DNA of 64,000 nucleotides. Origin: Noviherbaspirillum soli. Its GTDB lineage: Bacteria > Pseudomonadota > Gammaproteobacteria > Burkholderiales > Burkholderiaceae_D. Shown here in pieces: positions 36,803-45,005 of the stretch. Below the pieces are notes generated by a model. That model worked only from the letters and a program-made list of their open reading frames with translations. It did not search any database and was not told the origin of the DNA. A program made the translations under genes and the position numbers. The DNA lies in assembly GCF_015352955.1 (NCBI RefSeq), contig NZ_JACYOX010000002.1:310001-374000 (forward strand). Direction: 5' to 3'. Each line of letters begins with the position of its first letter. The stretch's first letter is position 1.

Positions 36803-38076
36803 TGCGTCTGCTTTATTCGTTGTTGTGGTGGGTTGGCCTGCCGCTGGTATTGATGCGCCTGTGGTGGCGCGGCCGCAAGGAGCCGGGCTATCGCCGGCAC
36901 ATCGGCGAGCGGCTGGGCTTTTACCGGGACGCCGCGCCGGCGCCGGGCAATCAGCTGATCTGGCTGCATGCCGTATCGGTCGGCGAGACCCGCGCCGCCG
37001 AGCCGCTGATTGCTGCGCTGCTGGATGTCTATCCCGACCGCAGCCTGCTGATGACCCATATGACGCCCACCGGCCGCGCCACCGGGCGCGAACTGTATGG
37101 CCACTATGGCGACCGCTTCCACCAGGTCTATCTGCCGTACGACACCGGCTGGATGGTCAAGCGCTTCCTGACGCATTTCGCGCCGCGCCTGTGCATCCTG
37201 ATGGAGACCGAGGTCTGGCCCAACCTGATCGCCCAGTGCAATGCCCGCCACGTGCCGGTGGCGCTGGTCAATGCGCGGCTGTCGGCGCGCTCGCTGGCGC
37301 GCGCCGGCCGCTTCGGCGGCCTGCTGCAGAAGGCCGCGCAGGGCATTGCCTGCATCGCCGCCCAGACCGAGGCCGATGCCCAGCGCCTGCGCCAGGCCGG
37401 CGCCAACAGCGTGGAAGTCACCGGCAACATCAAGTTCGACGTCAGCCCGACGCCGGCCATGCTGGATGCGGGCGCGGCCATGCATGGCCGCTTCGGCAAG
37501 CGTCCGGTGCTCTTGTGCGCCAGCACGCGGGAAGGCGAGGAGGCGATGATCCTCGATGCGCTGGTGCAGACGGAAGCGCCGCTGGGCGAGGCGCTGCTGG
37601 TGATCGTGCCGCGCCATCCGCAGCGCTTCGACGACGTGGCGCGCGAGATCGAGGCGCGCGGCCTGGCCTACCGGCGCCGCTCGTCTTTGGGATACGAGGT
37701 GCCGCCCGAAGTGCAGGTGGTGCTGGGCGACTCGATGGGCGAGATGTTTGCCTACTACGTCGCGGCCGACCTGGCCTTCATTGGCGGCAGCCTGACGCCG
37801 CTGGGCGGGCAGAACCTGATCGAGGCCTGCGCGGTCGGCACGCCGGTGCTGATCGGCCCGCATACTTTCAACTTCAGCGCCGTCAGCGAGGATGCCATCA
37901 CCGATGGCGCGGCCATTCGCGTCGACAGCGCCGCCGCCATGCTGCAGCAGTCGGCCGCGCTGCTGGCCGATGGCGACGCGCGCAAGGCCATGGGCATGCG
38001 CGCCCGTGAATACGCGCTGCAGCACCGCGGCGCCACCGCCCGCACGGTATGGCTGCTGGCGCCCCTGCTTGGATGA
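36802..38076 (+). CDS. waaA: 3-deoxy-D-manno-octulosonic acid (Kdo) transferase
   Basis: The 424-residue GT-B enzyme is anchored by an N-terminal hydrophobic segment. It has the typical IWLHAVSVGETRAAEPLI, LMETEVWPNLI, ARLSARS and a C-terminal GGSLTPLGGQNLIEAC donor loop. It transfers Kdo from CMP-Kdo to lipid IVA; whether it adds one or two residues cannot be read, but a following hydroxylase for the outer Kdo implies two. It starts on the last base of kdoO and overlaps the next small gene by four bases. Confidence 0.95.
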   Translation: MRLLYSLLWWVGLPLVLMRLWWRGRKEPGYRRHIGERLGFYRDAAPAPGNQLIWLHAVSVGETRAAEPLIAALLDVYPDRSLLMTHMTPTGRATGRELYGHYGDRFHQVYLPYDTGWMVKRFLTHFAPRLCILMETEVWPNLIAQCNARHVPVALVNARLSARSLARAGRFGGLLQKAAQGIACIAAQTEADAQRLRQAGANSVEVTGNIKFDVSPTPAMLDAGAAMHGRFGKRPVLLCASTREGEEAMILDALVQTEAPLGEALLVIVPRHPQRFDDVAREIEARGLAYRRRSSLGYEVPPEVQVVLGDSMGEMFAYYVAADLAFIGGSLTPLGGQNLIEACAVGTPVLIGPHTFNFSAVSEDAITDGAAIRVDSAAAMLQQSAALLADGDARKAMGMRAREYALQHRGATARTVWLLAPLLG

Positions 38077-38276
38077 CGACGATGGCCACCCGCATCTCTC
38101 ACGACCCCCGCCCGCAGCCGCCCGAGCAGCCGGGCGACGATGAATGCTGCCGCAGCGGCTGCGATCCCTGCATCTTCGATCTCTACCAGCAGGAGCTGCA
38201 GCGGTACCGGGAAAGCCTGGCGCAGTGGGAAGCGCGGCAGGCGGCGAGGCAAGGCGGCGAGGATGCTGCGCAATAG
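38073..38276 (+). CDS. Small oxidoreductase-like domain protein (Cys-rich)
   Basis: The 67-residue protein has the core C25-C26-x3-C30-x2-C33 followed by FDLYQQELQRY, the pattern of the Oxidored-like family found in bacteria and in eukaryotic mitochondrial proteins. The N-terminus is Pro-rich, and the C-terminus a charged helix. The function is unknown; the Cys cluster could bind metal. It overlaps waaA by four bases, so it is translated with it. An in-frame start at 38082 would give a 64-residue form. Confidence 0.75.
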   Translation: MTTMATRISHDPRPQPPEQPGDDECCRSGCDPCIFDLYQQELQRYRESLAQWEARQAARQGGEDAAQ

Positions 38277-38293
38277 ACGGTAGCTGCGGCCCG

Positions 38294-39685
38294 CTACATG
38301 CCCTGCACGGTCCGCCGCAAGCCCCTGGCGAGCAGCATCAGGATGACGCTCGCCGCAAGCGAGAGCGCAATCATCAGCCCGAAGAAACGCTCGCTGCCGA
38401 TGCGTTCGTAGTAGCTGCCCAGGTAACCGGCCATGTAGTTGCCGAAGAAGCTGGAGAGCAGCCAGATGCCCATCATCATCGCGATGATCCTGCGCGGCGC
38501 GATCTTGCTGACGAAGGACAGTCCGATCGGGGACAGATAGATTTCACCGACCGTGAAGAAGAACACGCAGGCAAGGAGCCATAGCCAGTGCAGTTTGCGG
38601 CCCGTGGGCAGATCATGCATCAGGGCCAGCAGCAGAATGAAGCCCAGCCCCATGATCAGGCAACCCATGCCCATCTTGACGATGCTGCCGGGTTCGCTGG
38701 CGCGGCGCGATTGCCAGCCCCAGAACCGGTTCAGGAACGGCGTCAGCACGAAGATCAGCAGAGGATTGAAGGACTGAAACCAGCTCGACGGCATCTCCCA
38801 GCCGAGGACATGCCAGTCGGCCTGCCGGTCCGCCAGCAGTTGCAGCGTATTGCCCTGCTGTTCATAGATGCCCCAGAAGATCACGGTCACGGTGCACACT
38901 GCGATGAGCGCAACCACGCGCTGCCATTCTTCGGCAGTCAGTCGCTCCGGCTTCGCTGCACCGGCATGGCTGCGATGCGGGCGCAGCGGCAGGCCGGCGG
39001 GCGGCAGCCGATGCTGGCCGAAGTGGTACACCGCCAGCCCGATGCACATGCCGACGCCGGCCGCGCCAAAACCCCAGTGCCATCCCACCTTCTGGCCCAG
39101 GGTGCCGCAGACCAGCGGCGCGAGGAATGCGCCCAGGTTCACGCCCATGTAGAAGATCATGTAGGCGCGGTCGCGCCGCATGTCGCCCGGGGCATAGAGA
39201 TAGCCGACCTGGGTGGAGATGTTGGGCTTGAAGAAGCCGTTGCCCACGATGAGGAACAACAGGGCCAGCAGGAAAAACCGTTCGCTAGCCATCAGGAAGT
39301 GCCCGATGCCCATCAGCACCGCGCCGTAATAGATCGATCTTTTCTGGCCGATGTACTGGTCGGCAAGCAGGCCGCCGAACACCGGCGTCAGGTACACCAG
39401 CCCGGTATAGAGGCCATAGATCTGGCTTGAAAGCGCCTGGTGACTCAGCGGGCCGAACAGGGTTTCGATACCGGACCTGAGCGCGGCAAAGCCAAGCACT
39501 TCCGCGCCCTGCTCGATTTGCGCAAGCAGGTGCTTGGTCATGTACAGCACCAGCAGCGCCCGCATGCCGTAGTAGGAAAACCGCTCCCACATTTCTGTGA
39601 AGAACAGCACGAACAGGCCTTTGGGATGGCCCAGAAAATCCTTCTCCAGGCTGACTGCCGTACTCGGCGATGTGGCGAAATCCAA
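38294..39685 (-). CDS. POT-family proton-dependent oligopeptide transporter
   Basis: The 463-residue MFS-type transporter has about 12-14 membrane segments and the POT signature EMWERFSYYGMRALLVLY (ExxER...YY) in the first helix, followed by FGGLLADQYIGQKRSI and the FYMGVNLGAFLAPL segment of helix 5. It imports di- and tripeptides with protons. I set the start at TTG 39685 because AAGGAG lies directly upstream and the protein then begins about 20 residues before the first helix; an ATG at 39751 is the alternative. It is convergent with the LPS core genes. Confidence 0.88.
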   Translation of the reverse strand: MDFATSPSTAVSLEKDFLGHPKGLFVLFFTEMWERFSYYGMRALLVLYMTKHLLAQIEQGAEVLGFAALRSGIETLFGPLSHQALSSQIYGLYTGLVYLTPVFGGLLADQYIGQKRSIYYGAVLMGIGHFLMASERFFLLALLFLIVGNGFFKPNISTQVGYLYAPGDMRRDRAYMIFYMGVNLGAFLAPLVCGTLGQKVGWHWGFGAAGVGMCIGLAVYHFGQHRLPPAGLPLRPHRSHAGAAKPERLTAEEWQRVVALIAVCTVTVIFWGIYEQQGNTLQLLADRQADWHVLGWEMPSSWFQSFNPLLIFVLTPFLNRFWGWQSRRASEPGSIVKMGMGCLIMGLGFILLLALMHDLPTGRKLHWLWLLACVFFFTVGEIYLSPIGLSFVSKIAPRRIIAMMMGIWLLSSFFGNYMAGYLGSYYERIGSERFFGLMIALSLAASVILMLLARGLRRTVQGM

Positions 39686-39852
39686 GATATCTCCTTGCCT
39701 GAGGAAGTCAGGATAGTACCTGCTGTTTGCGGTAAAAAAGTTCGCGTACATGCCGGCCGCCAGAACGAACGACGGATCACGATCCTGCCAGATGTGCTTC
39801 GAACAGGATTGGTTGCTTAGTCAGCGAGCTTGTTCCTGATACTGGTCTCTGA

Positions 39853-39871
39853 CAGCACAGCACAGCACAGC
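39853..39871. repeat. Pentanucleotide tandem repeat (CAGCA)n
   Basis: Three complete CAGCA units plus a partial fourth lie in the upstream region of the LRR gene, outside any gene. Confidence 0.7.
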
Positions 39872-40013
39872 GAAAGGACTTGGCGCTTGTGGAGTTGGCT
39901 GCAGACTATTCATTCGCCCTGTTGGCATCGGTCTGGCTCGTTGCCTTTAAAGGAACCGGTCTTCTTTTTGCGTTAATTAATCTAAACCATTGAATTTCAT
40001 GCAACTGAAAATT

Positions 40014-40060
40014 TGGATTAATTGCAGTCTTTTCAAAAAAATGGTCTTGTAATTAATCCA
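40014..40060. promoter_or_regulatory. 10-bp inverted repeat upstream of the first LRR gene
   Basis: TGGATTAATT (40014-40023) and AATTAATCCA (40051-40060) are perfect inverted copies 27 bases apart; a further AATTAATC lies at 39975-39982. The three sites are spaced 35-40 bases apart and end about 50 bases before the start codon. A regulator site is inferred. Confidence 0.4.
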
Positions 40061-40111
40061 TGATGAAGTTCCGTATCTGGCTATCAATATTAAATAAAAG
40101 GAGAAATATCA

Positions 40112-41653
40112 ATGAATGAATTGCTAAATTCCGTGCGCAGCTTTCTTCCTGAGAGCCCGTTTTCCACGGCAACGGCTGGCCCGGAAAGTGACATGGATAT
40201 CGATTCCATCAGGAAGGCGAAAGTGCCGCCATTGCGGAAGAATTTTTTTGAATACAATTTCGTCGAACTAGGGAGTTTCCTGAAATTTTGTTCCGGAAAA
40301 GTTGCGCCCAATCACCATGAAAAGGAAGAAATTTTCAAGTGGTGTATGAAAAATAATGAGAAAAATGCGTTAGTCTGGTGGCTGGAAAAAAATCAGGAAG
40401 AAACACTTTCTGCTTATAATCCTAATCCTGAAGAAATTTCCATGATGGCATACGTCCTTTGCAGAAATTCTTCAATCCAACGTTTTGAGTTGTCTAAAGC
40501 GCATTGTACGATTGAGTTGGCGAAAGAATTGGGTAATGCATTCAAGGTAAATAAGGATTTAAAGCGCATTTTTCTACATGACCTCGAATTTGCTCCCGAC
40601 ACCTTGCCCTGCCTGGCGGAAGGCCTGAGCCACCAAGTCGGCACGAAAGACTTCAATATCTCTGGTCCAGGCTTGAACGACCAAAATTTCGCCTGCCTGA
40701 TCCAAGCTCTGCAAAACTGCGACAGGGTGTCCCTTACGCTTTCCGGCATTCGACTGAATTCCGACAGTGCCAGGGAAATTTTCGGAGCAATCAAGAAAAG
40801 TACGAAAATTCAGAGTTTGACTTTATCCCGTCAGAAAATTGATAAGGCAAGCATGAGTGAAATTGCAAGCTGCCTCCAAGCCAGTTCTGGTTTGAAGCAA
40901 TTTAATTTTTTTCAAAACCAGTGTGAGCCTGGGACAGCTTTGCTGCTGGAAGAGGCGCTGATCGAAAGCAGCCTGAAGAGCATGCGTTTTAGCCAGATTG
41001 ATTTTGATTCCGGTCCTGCTGTCAGCTTCGATAGAATCATCAAGAAAAGTCGCGGTCTTTCCGAAATTAGTCTGGATGGTAAAGATTTGAACGATGACGA
41101 TATTGCAAAAATTGCTAGCGAACTGATTGATCATCGCCGAATGCAGCGTTTTTCCCTGGAAAATGGGAATTTCAATGAGGAAAGCACACGCGCTTTGGTG
41201 GTTGCTTTGCAGGGAAATGAAAATTTGTACGAGTTGGATCTTTATGGCTGTATTTTCCGAGGGGATGCAGCTGAGGATTTATGCGCGTCAATCGAGAAAA
41301 ATACCGTGCTGGAAAAGATAAATGTGTGGAAAAGCAATTTAAGCGATGACCATAAGACAAAGATAAACAATCTATGCAAGCGCAATCATGACGCCAAGCG
41401 TTTCCTGCAGCAGGACGCTTTGCTGTACAGCCGTATGGCCAATCATATAGCCCTGCCGACGGAACTTGGCACCTTACTGGCCAACCAGATGTTGATGCTT
41501 TCTGAAAGCACTGCCGCCTATGAGTCGGCGACGATAGAGATTGCGCTGTCAATCCAGGCGCTTGCGGCCAATGCCCAAAATGGGCCGCAACAAGCGGCTG
41601 CTCACAGTGGGGAAGCGCTCCAAGAGCTGCCTCCTGGCTGCACGCTGGTGTAG
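40112..41653 (+). CDS. Leucine-rich-repeat protein 1, candidate effector with C-terminal CaaX-like box
   Basis: The 513-residue protein has no signal peptide or membrane segment. The first 45 residues are Ser/Pro/Thr-rich; a helical pre-domain follows (about 60-135, with KWCMKNNEKNALVWWLEK), then about nine ribonuclease-inhibitor-type LRRs (about 135-430; units such as LYELDLYGCIFRGDAAEDL), then a helical tail with LPTELGTLLANQMLMLSEST. It ends Pro-Pro-Gly-Cys-Thr-Leu-Val, a CaaX-like box. Clearly AT-richer than its surroundings, with an AAAGGAG ribosome site. The gene at 41979 is a paralogue with the same layout. LRR effectors of plant- and animal-associated bacteria look like this; that role is inference. 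Confidence 0.75.
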   Translation: MNELLNSVRSFLPESPFSTATAGPESDMDIDSIRKAKVPPLRKNFFEYNFVELGSFLKFCSGKVAPNHHEKEEIFKWCMKNNEKNALVWWLEKNQEETLSAYNPNPEEISMMAYVLCRNSSIQRFELSKAHCTIELAKELGNAFKVNKDLKRIFLHDLEFAPDTLPCLAEGLSHQVGTKDFNISGPGLNDQNFACLIQALQNCDRVSLTLSGIRLNSDSAREIFGAIKKSTKIQSLTLSRQKIDKASMSEIASCLQASSGLKQFNFFQNQCEPGTALLLEEALIESSLKSMRFSQIDFDSGPAVSFDRIIKKSRGLSEISLDGKDLNDDDIAKIASELIDHRRMQRFSLENGNFNEESTRALVVALQGNENLYELDLYGCIFRGDAAEDLCASIEKNTVLEKINVWKSNLSDDHKTKINNLCKRNHDAKRFLQQDALLYSRMANHIALPTELGTLLANQMLMLSESTAAYESATIEIALSIQALAANAQNGPQQAAAHSGEALQELPPGCTLV

Positions 41654-41978
41654 AGGAGCAGGTCGTCCGCTGGCGCATGAAAGGCCGAGTGGCAATGCAA
41701 CATATGCCAGGTTGTCATGCGGACGGCCCGGTTTCCCAAACTATTTGTTGACGCGTCAACGCCATCAGGCTTGATGGAGAAGCTTTCCCCCATGCCACGC
41801 ATGTTTTCCCGCACCCACCAGAACATGGCTCTAGGAAGCGTTACCCAACGCCGTCTTTTTGCTGATCGTGCAGATAGTACCCGGACGACGCCTGCCAGGG
41901 CGCGGAGAAGAGCGCAATCACGCAACCGGCATCACCATTTCTATTGCCTTCATTCCACTCGTGTTGAAAGGGGAACTC
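41654..41978. other. Spacer between the two LRR genes
   Basis: These 325 bases contain a perfect 14-bp palindrome (41747-41760) and a GAAAGGGGA ribosome site just before the second LRR gene. Frames open on both strands here are short and not protein-like; I see no terminator. Confidence 0.5.
41747..41760. promoter_or_regulatory. Perfect 14-bp palindrome GTTGACGCGTCAAC
   Basis: This fully symmetric element lies about 220 bases before the second LRR gene and about 95 bases after the first. It could be an operator; no consensus is assigned. Confidence 0.35.
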
Positions 41979-43400
41979 ATGCAACCTGCTTTTTCGCGCT
42001 CTTGTAGTCATGGCCGGAACGGACCCGGTTACATTGCTGTACGCAACGATGGCCCGCAAACTACCGGCGAACAGGGCGGTGCGGCTTTTGAATTGGCCAG
42101 GCCATGCCCAAGCTGTCCCGACAACATCGGCCATCAGGTATTCGGAGCCTTTATCGAACAGGGCAAGGTGCCGGACGATCTGGCAGACGTCGTGAAACTC
42201 GGCATCTGGTGCATGCGCAACGGCGAACCCAAGGCATTGGCGCATCTGTTCGAGCATGGTCATATCAGCACAGCAAGCTTCAAGTTTGGACAGTGGAGCG
42301 ATGCGGAAATCTGCGTGGTCATCGATGCGCTTCGAACCACGGTTTGCCTCACCAGGCTCAGTCTGGCTGGGAACAAGCTATCCTCGGCAAACATCGGGGA
42401 GTTGTGTGATGCATTGCAGTCCGGCATCCGGCTCAATTCCCTTGACCTGGGCTACAACCACCTTGGCGAAGAAGCCGTAGCAACCCTCTCCAGCATGCTG
42501 GCTGCCAACACGAGCCTGAACGAACTTGATCTATCGAGTTGCGACCTCGACGGCGCAAGTGGCGTTATGCTGGGGCACGCCTTGAGCACCAACAGCACGT
42601 TGACCGCACTGAACCTGTTCTGCAATTCTTTGGGTACGGGCGGCGCGCAGGAAATATTGCTTGCCTTGAACACCAACAAGGCGGTGCTTACCCTGAATCT
42701 CAGCGGCAATCAGATTGACCACGGCATTGCGGAAACGATAAGCCAGTTGCTGAAGCAAAACAGCACCCTGACCGCACTTCACCTGACCAGCAACAAGATC
42801 GGCATGACGGACACGTTTCGTCGCTCCCGAACGGTCGAGCACATAGTTGACGGATTCCAGTGCAATCCTGTGCTGATACATCTGAGTCTTATAAATAACA
42901 ACCTGGACCAGTTCATCGAACCCTCAATACCTTACCTGTTGGGCGGGCGGCTCGATGACCTCCAGCAGAGAAACCGTACGCTGGCTTCTCTTTCGATGCA
43001 GGACGGTGAGATGTTTGCACAGCCATCCCTGCCGGTTGCCCTGCCCCTGGAAGTGGGACAACTGCTATCCCGATACCTGATTCTCGTTTCCAAAAGCACA
43101 GAGCACTATGAGGACATCATCGTGGATGTGCATGCTGCACTGAATGCATGCGCCCGGGAAGCAGAGGCAGAGCGAGCCAGGCAAAACACGGCGCGTTGCC
43201 ATAGGCTGCATGGAACGTTGGACTGGCATGCAGCCAGCTTCCCCTATTCGTCCAGTTCCGCGTATGCGCCGGGCTTGCCGTACGCGCAGATACCGGCGCC
43301 GTCGTTGCAGCAGCAGGGCACAGGCGGTAATTCCTCTGCGGCGCAAAACGCAGCGAGCACCGCATCTGCGCCTGTCCCTGATTGCTGCAGGCTGGTTTGA
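41979..43400 (+). CDS. Leucine-rich-repeat protein 2, candidate effector with C-terminal CaaX-like box
   Basis: The 473-residue protein has no signal peptide. The pre-domain has IWCMRNGEPKALAHLFEHG, clearly related to the first LRR protein (WCM-x-N-x-E...AL). It is followed by at least five regular 28-residue ribonuclease-inhibitor-type LRRs (for example LTALNLFCNSLGTGGAQEIL), a helical segment LPLEVGQLLSRYLILVSKST matching its paralogue, and a Ser/Ala/Pro-rich tail ending Asp-Cys-Cys-Arg-Leu-Val. The start at 41979 has a GAAAGGGGA box. It is less AT-rich than the first copy, so the two may differ in age in this genome. Function is unknown; a host-directed effector is the favoured inference. 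Confidence 0.75.
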   Translation: MQPAFSRSCSHGRNGPGYIAVRNDGPQTTGEQGGAAFELARPCPSCPDNIGHQVFGAFIEQGKVPDDLADVVKLGIWCMRNGEPKALAHLFEHGHISTASFKFGQWSDAEICVVIDALRTTVCLTRLSLAGNKLSSANIGELCDALQSGIRLNSLDLGYNHLGEEAVATLSSMLAANTSLNELDLSSCDLDGASGVMLGHALSTNSTLTALNLFCNSLGTGGAQEILLALNTNKAVLTLNLSGNQIDHGIAETISQLLKQNSTLTALHLTSNKIGMTDTFRRSRTVEHIVDGFQCNPVLIHLSLINNNLDQFIEPSIPYLLGGRLDDLQQRNRTLASLSMQDGEMFAQPSLPVALPLEVGQLLSRYLILVSKSTEHYEDIIVDVHAALNACAREAEAERARQNTARCHRLHGTLDWHAASFPYSSSSAYAPGLPYAQIPAPSLQQQGTGGNSSAAQNAASTASAPVPDCCRLV

Positions 43401-43516
43401 CTGGCAACCTTGCAGAGACCTGCTAGCCATCCTGTTCGAATGCTTGCGTGGTCTGTACAGCATGCAGAGTGACCATGCACGAACCGGCAGGCAAAGCCGC
43501 CCGCTCATCCCGCCCA

Positions 43517-43552
43517 TAAAAAAGCGCGCACCGGCCAGGCCAGGTGCACGCT
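43517..43552 (-). terminator. Rho-independent terminator of the RND efflux operon
   Basis: Read on the minus strand, the stem AGCGTGCACC / GGTGCGCGCT (10 bp with one wobble) ends in six T. It lies 35 bases after the stop of the outer-membrane factor gene. Confidence 0.8.
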
Positions 43553-43586
43553 GCATGAATCGTTGCCAGCCGAAGCCGGCAAGGTT

Positions 43587-45005
43587 TCATTCCGCCTTCA
43601 ACCCGCCCCCCAGCGTGCGATACACATCCACCGCATTGGTCAGCCGCAGCAGCCTGGTCTGCACCAGGTTCTGCTCCGCGGTGAACAGCTCACGCTGCGC
43701 ATCCAGCACGTCGAGCGAACTCGACACGCCAGCGCGGAAGCGCTGGTCGGCCAGCTTCAGGCGGTCGGCCTGGGCTTCGCGCACCAGGCGCTGGGCTTCC
43801 ACCTGTTCCTCCAGTGTGCCGCGGGCGACCAGCGCGTCGGCCGCTTCGCGGAACGCGCCCTGTATCGTGCGCTCGTAGTCGGTGACGGCGAGGTCGCGGC
43901 GCACCACGGCCAGGTCCAGGTTGCCGCGGTTGCGGCCGGCATCGAAGATCGGCAGCGTCAGCTGCGGCGCGAACGACCATGACATCGTGCCCGAATCGAA
44001 CAGCCCGGACAATTCTCTGCTGGCCGTGCCCAGCGCGGCGGTCAGCGAGATGCGCGGGAAGAAAGCGGCGCGGGCGGCGCCGATGTTGGCATTGGCCGCC
44101 ACCAGGCGCGACTCGGCGGCGCGGATGTCGGGCCGGTTGGCCAGCAGGTCTGACGGCAGGCCGGCGGGGATCGCGGTGATCACGTTCTGCGACGACAGGT
44201 CGGCGCCGGCCGGCAGATTCTGCAGCGGCGCGCCGACCAGAAGCGTCAGCGCATTGCGGGCCTGGGCCTGCTGGCGCTGCAGCGTCAGCACCGATACCCG
44301 CGCCGACTGCACCAGGGTTTCCTGCAGCCGCAAATCCAGCGCGGACGAGGCGCCGACGTCGAAGCGCTGTTTGGCCAGCTTGTAGCCTTCCTCGCGCGAC
44401 TGCAGGGTGCGCTGCGCCAGCACCAGCTGCTCGCCGGCGCCCAGCTCGCTGAGATAAGCCTTGGCGGTTTCGGCCACCAGGCTGATCTGCGCGGCGCGCT
44501 GGGCTTCCTCGGTGGCGAGGTAGGCGGCGAGCGCGGCTTCGTTCAGGCTGCGCACGCGGCCGAAGAAGTCCAGCTCGAACGACGCCAGGCTCAGGCCGAC
44601 CTGGTACACCGTGGTGTCGATGGCGCGGCCCAGCGGCGAGGCGCCCGCCGGCGTGCGGGTGCGGGTGCCGCTGCCGACGCCGTTCAGGTTGGGCAGCAGG
44701 TCGGCCGACTGCACGTTGTACTGGGCGCGCGCTTCCTCGATGCGCAGCGCGGCGGTGCGCAGGTCGCGGTTGTTTTCCAGCGCGGACGCTATCAGCGACT
44801 GCAGGCGCGCATCGGTGAAGAATTCGCGCCAGCCGATGTCGACGGCGGCGCGCGCCGGCGTGAGGCCAGGCGCTGCCGCGGCATGCGGCGGAAAGGCCGG
44901 CGCCACCGGCGCCTGCGGCCGCACCAGTTCCGGCGTCAGCGAGCAGCCGGCCAGCACCGCCGCGGCGATGGCTGTGACAGCCAGGCGGGCAGGGGTCGGG
45001 ATCAT
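43587..45005 (-). CDS. RND efflux outer-membrane lipoprotein (NodT/OprM family)
   Basis: The 472-residue TolC-like channel has a lipoprotein signal (VLAGC, lipid Cys at 21), then the two structural repeats of outer-membrane factors. Family marks are LIASALENNRDLRTAALRIEEARAQY in the first half and ANRPDIRAAESRLVAANANIGAARAAFFPRI-type sequence in the second half. It forms the outer-membrane exit duct of the tripartite pump. Its start overlaps the RND gene stop by four bases, so the set is one operon. Confidence 0.93.
   Translation of the reverse strand: MIPTPARLAVTAIAAAVLAGCSLTPELVRPQAPVAPAFPPHAAAAPGLTPARAAVDIGWREFFTDARLQSLIASALENNRDLRTAALRIEEARAQYNVQSADLLPNLNGVGSGTRTRTPAGASPLGRAIDTTVYQVGLSLASFELDFFGRVRSLNEAALAAYLATEEAQRAAQISLVAETAKAYLSELGAGEQLVLAQRTLQSREEGYKLAKQRFDVGASSALDLRLQETLVQSARVSVLTLQRQQAQARNALTLLVGAPLQNLPAGADLSSQNVITAIPAGLPSDLLANRPDIRAAESRLVAANANIGAARAAFFPRISLTAALGTASRELSGLFDSGTMSWSFAPQLTLPIFDAGRNRGNLDLAVVRRDLAVTDYERTIQGAFREAADALVARGTLEEQVEAQRLVREAQADRLKLADQRFRAGVSSSLDVLDAQRELFTAEQNLVQTRLLRLTNAVDVYRTLGGGLKAE

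Larger units (their letters stand above)
39686..40111. other. Intergenic region between divergent POT and LRR genes
   Basis: This stretch of about 430 bases changes from GC-rich on the left to strongly AT-rich on the right. It holds a pentanucleotide repeat (39853-39871), three AATTAATC-type elements and a strong AAAGGAG ribosome site just before the LRR gene. No open frame of note was seen. Confidence 0.6.

Noticed and set aside
39905..39945. TTCG...-type hrp box before the first LRR gene
   Set aside because: Only one TTCGC half-site exists; the second half reads CTCG at the wrong distance.
41602..41925. Minus-strand frame of about 107 codons between the LRR genes
   Set aside because: It overlaps the end of the first LRR gene, has no recognisable domain and no ribosome site.
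43436..43450. GTTCGAATG reminiscent of a tRNA T-loop
   Set aside because: No acceptor, D or anticodon stems can be drawn around it.
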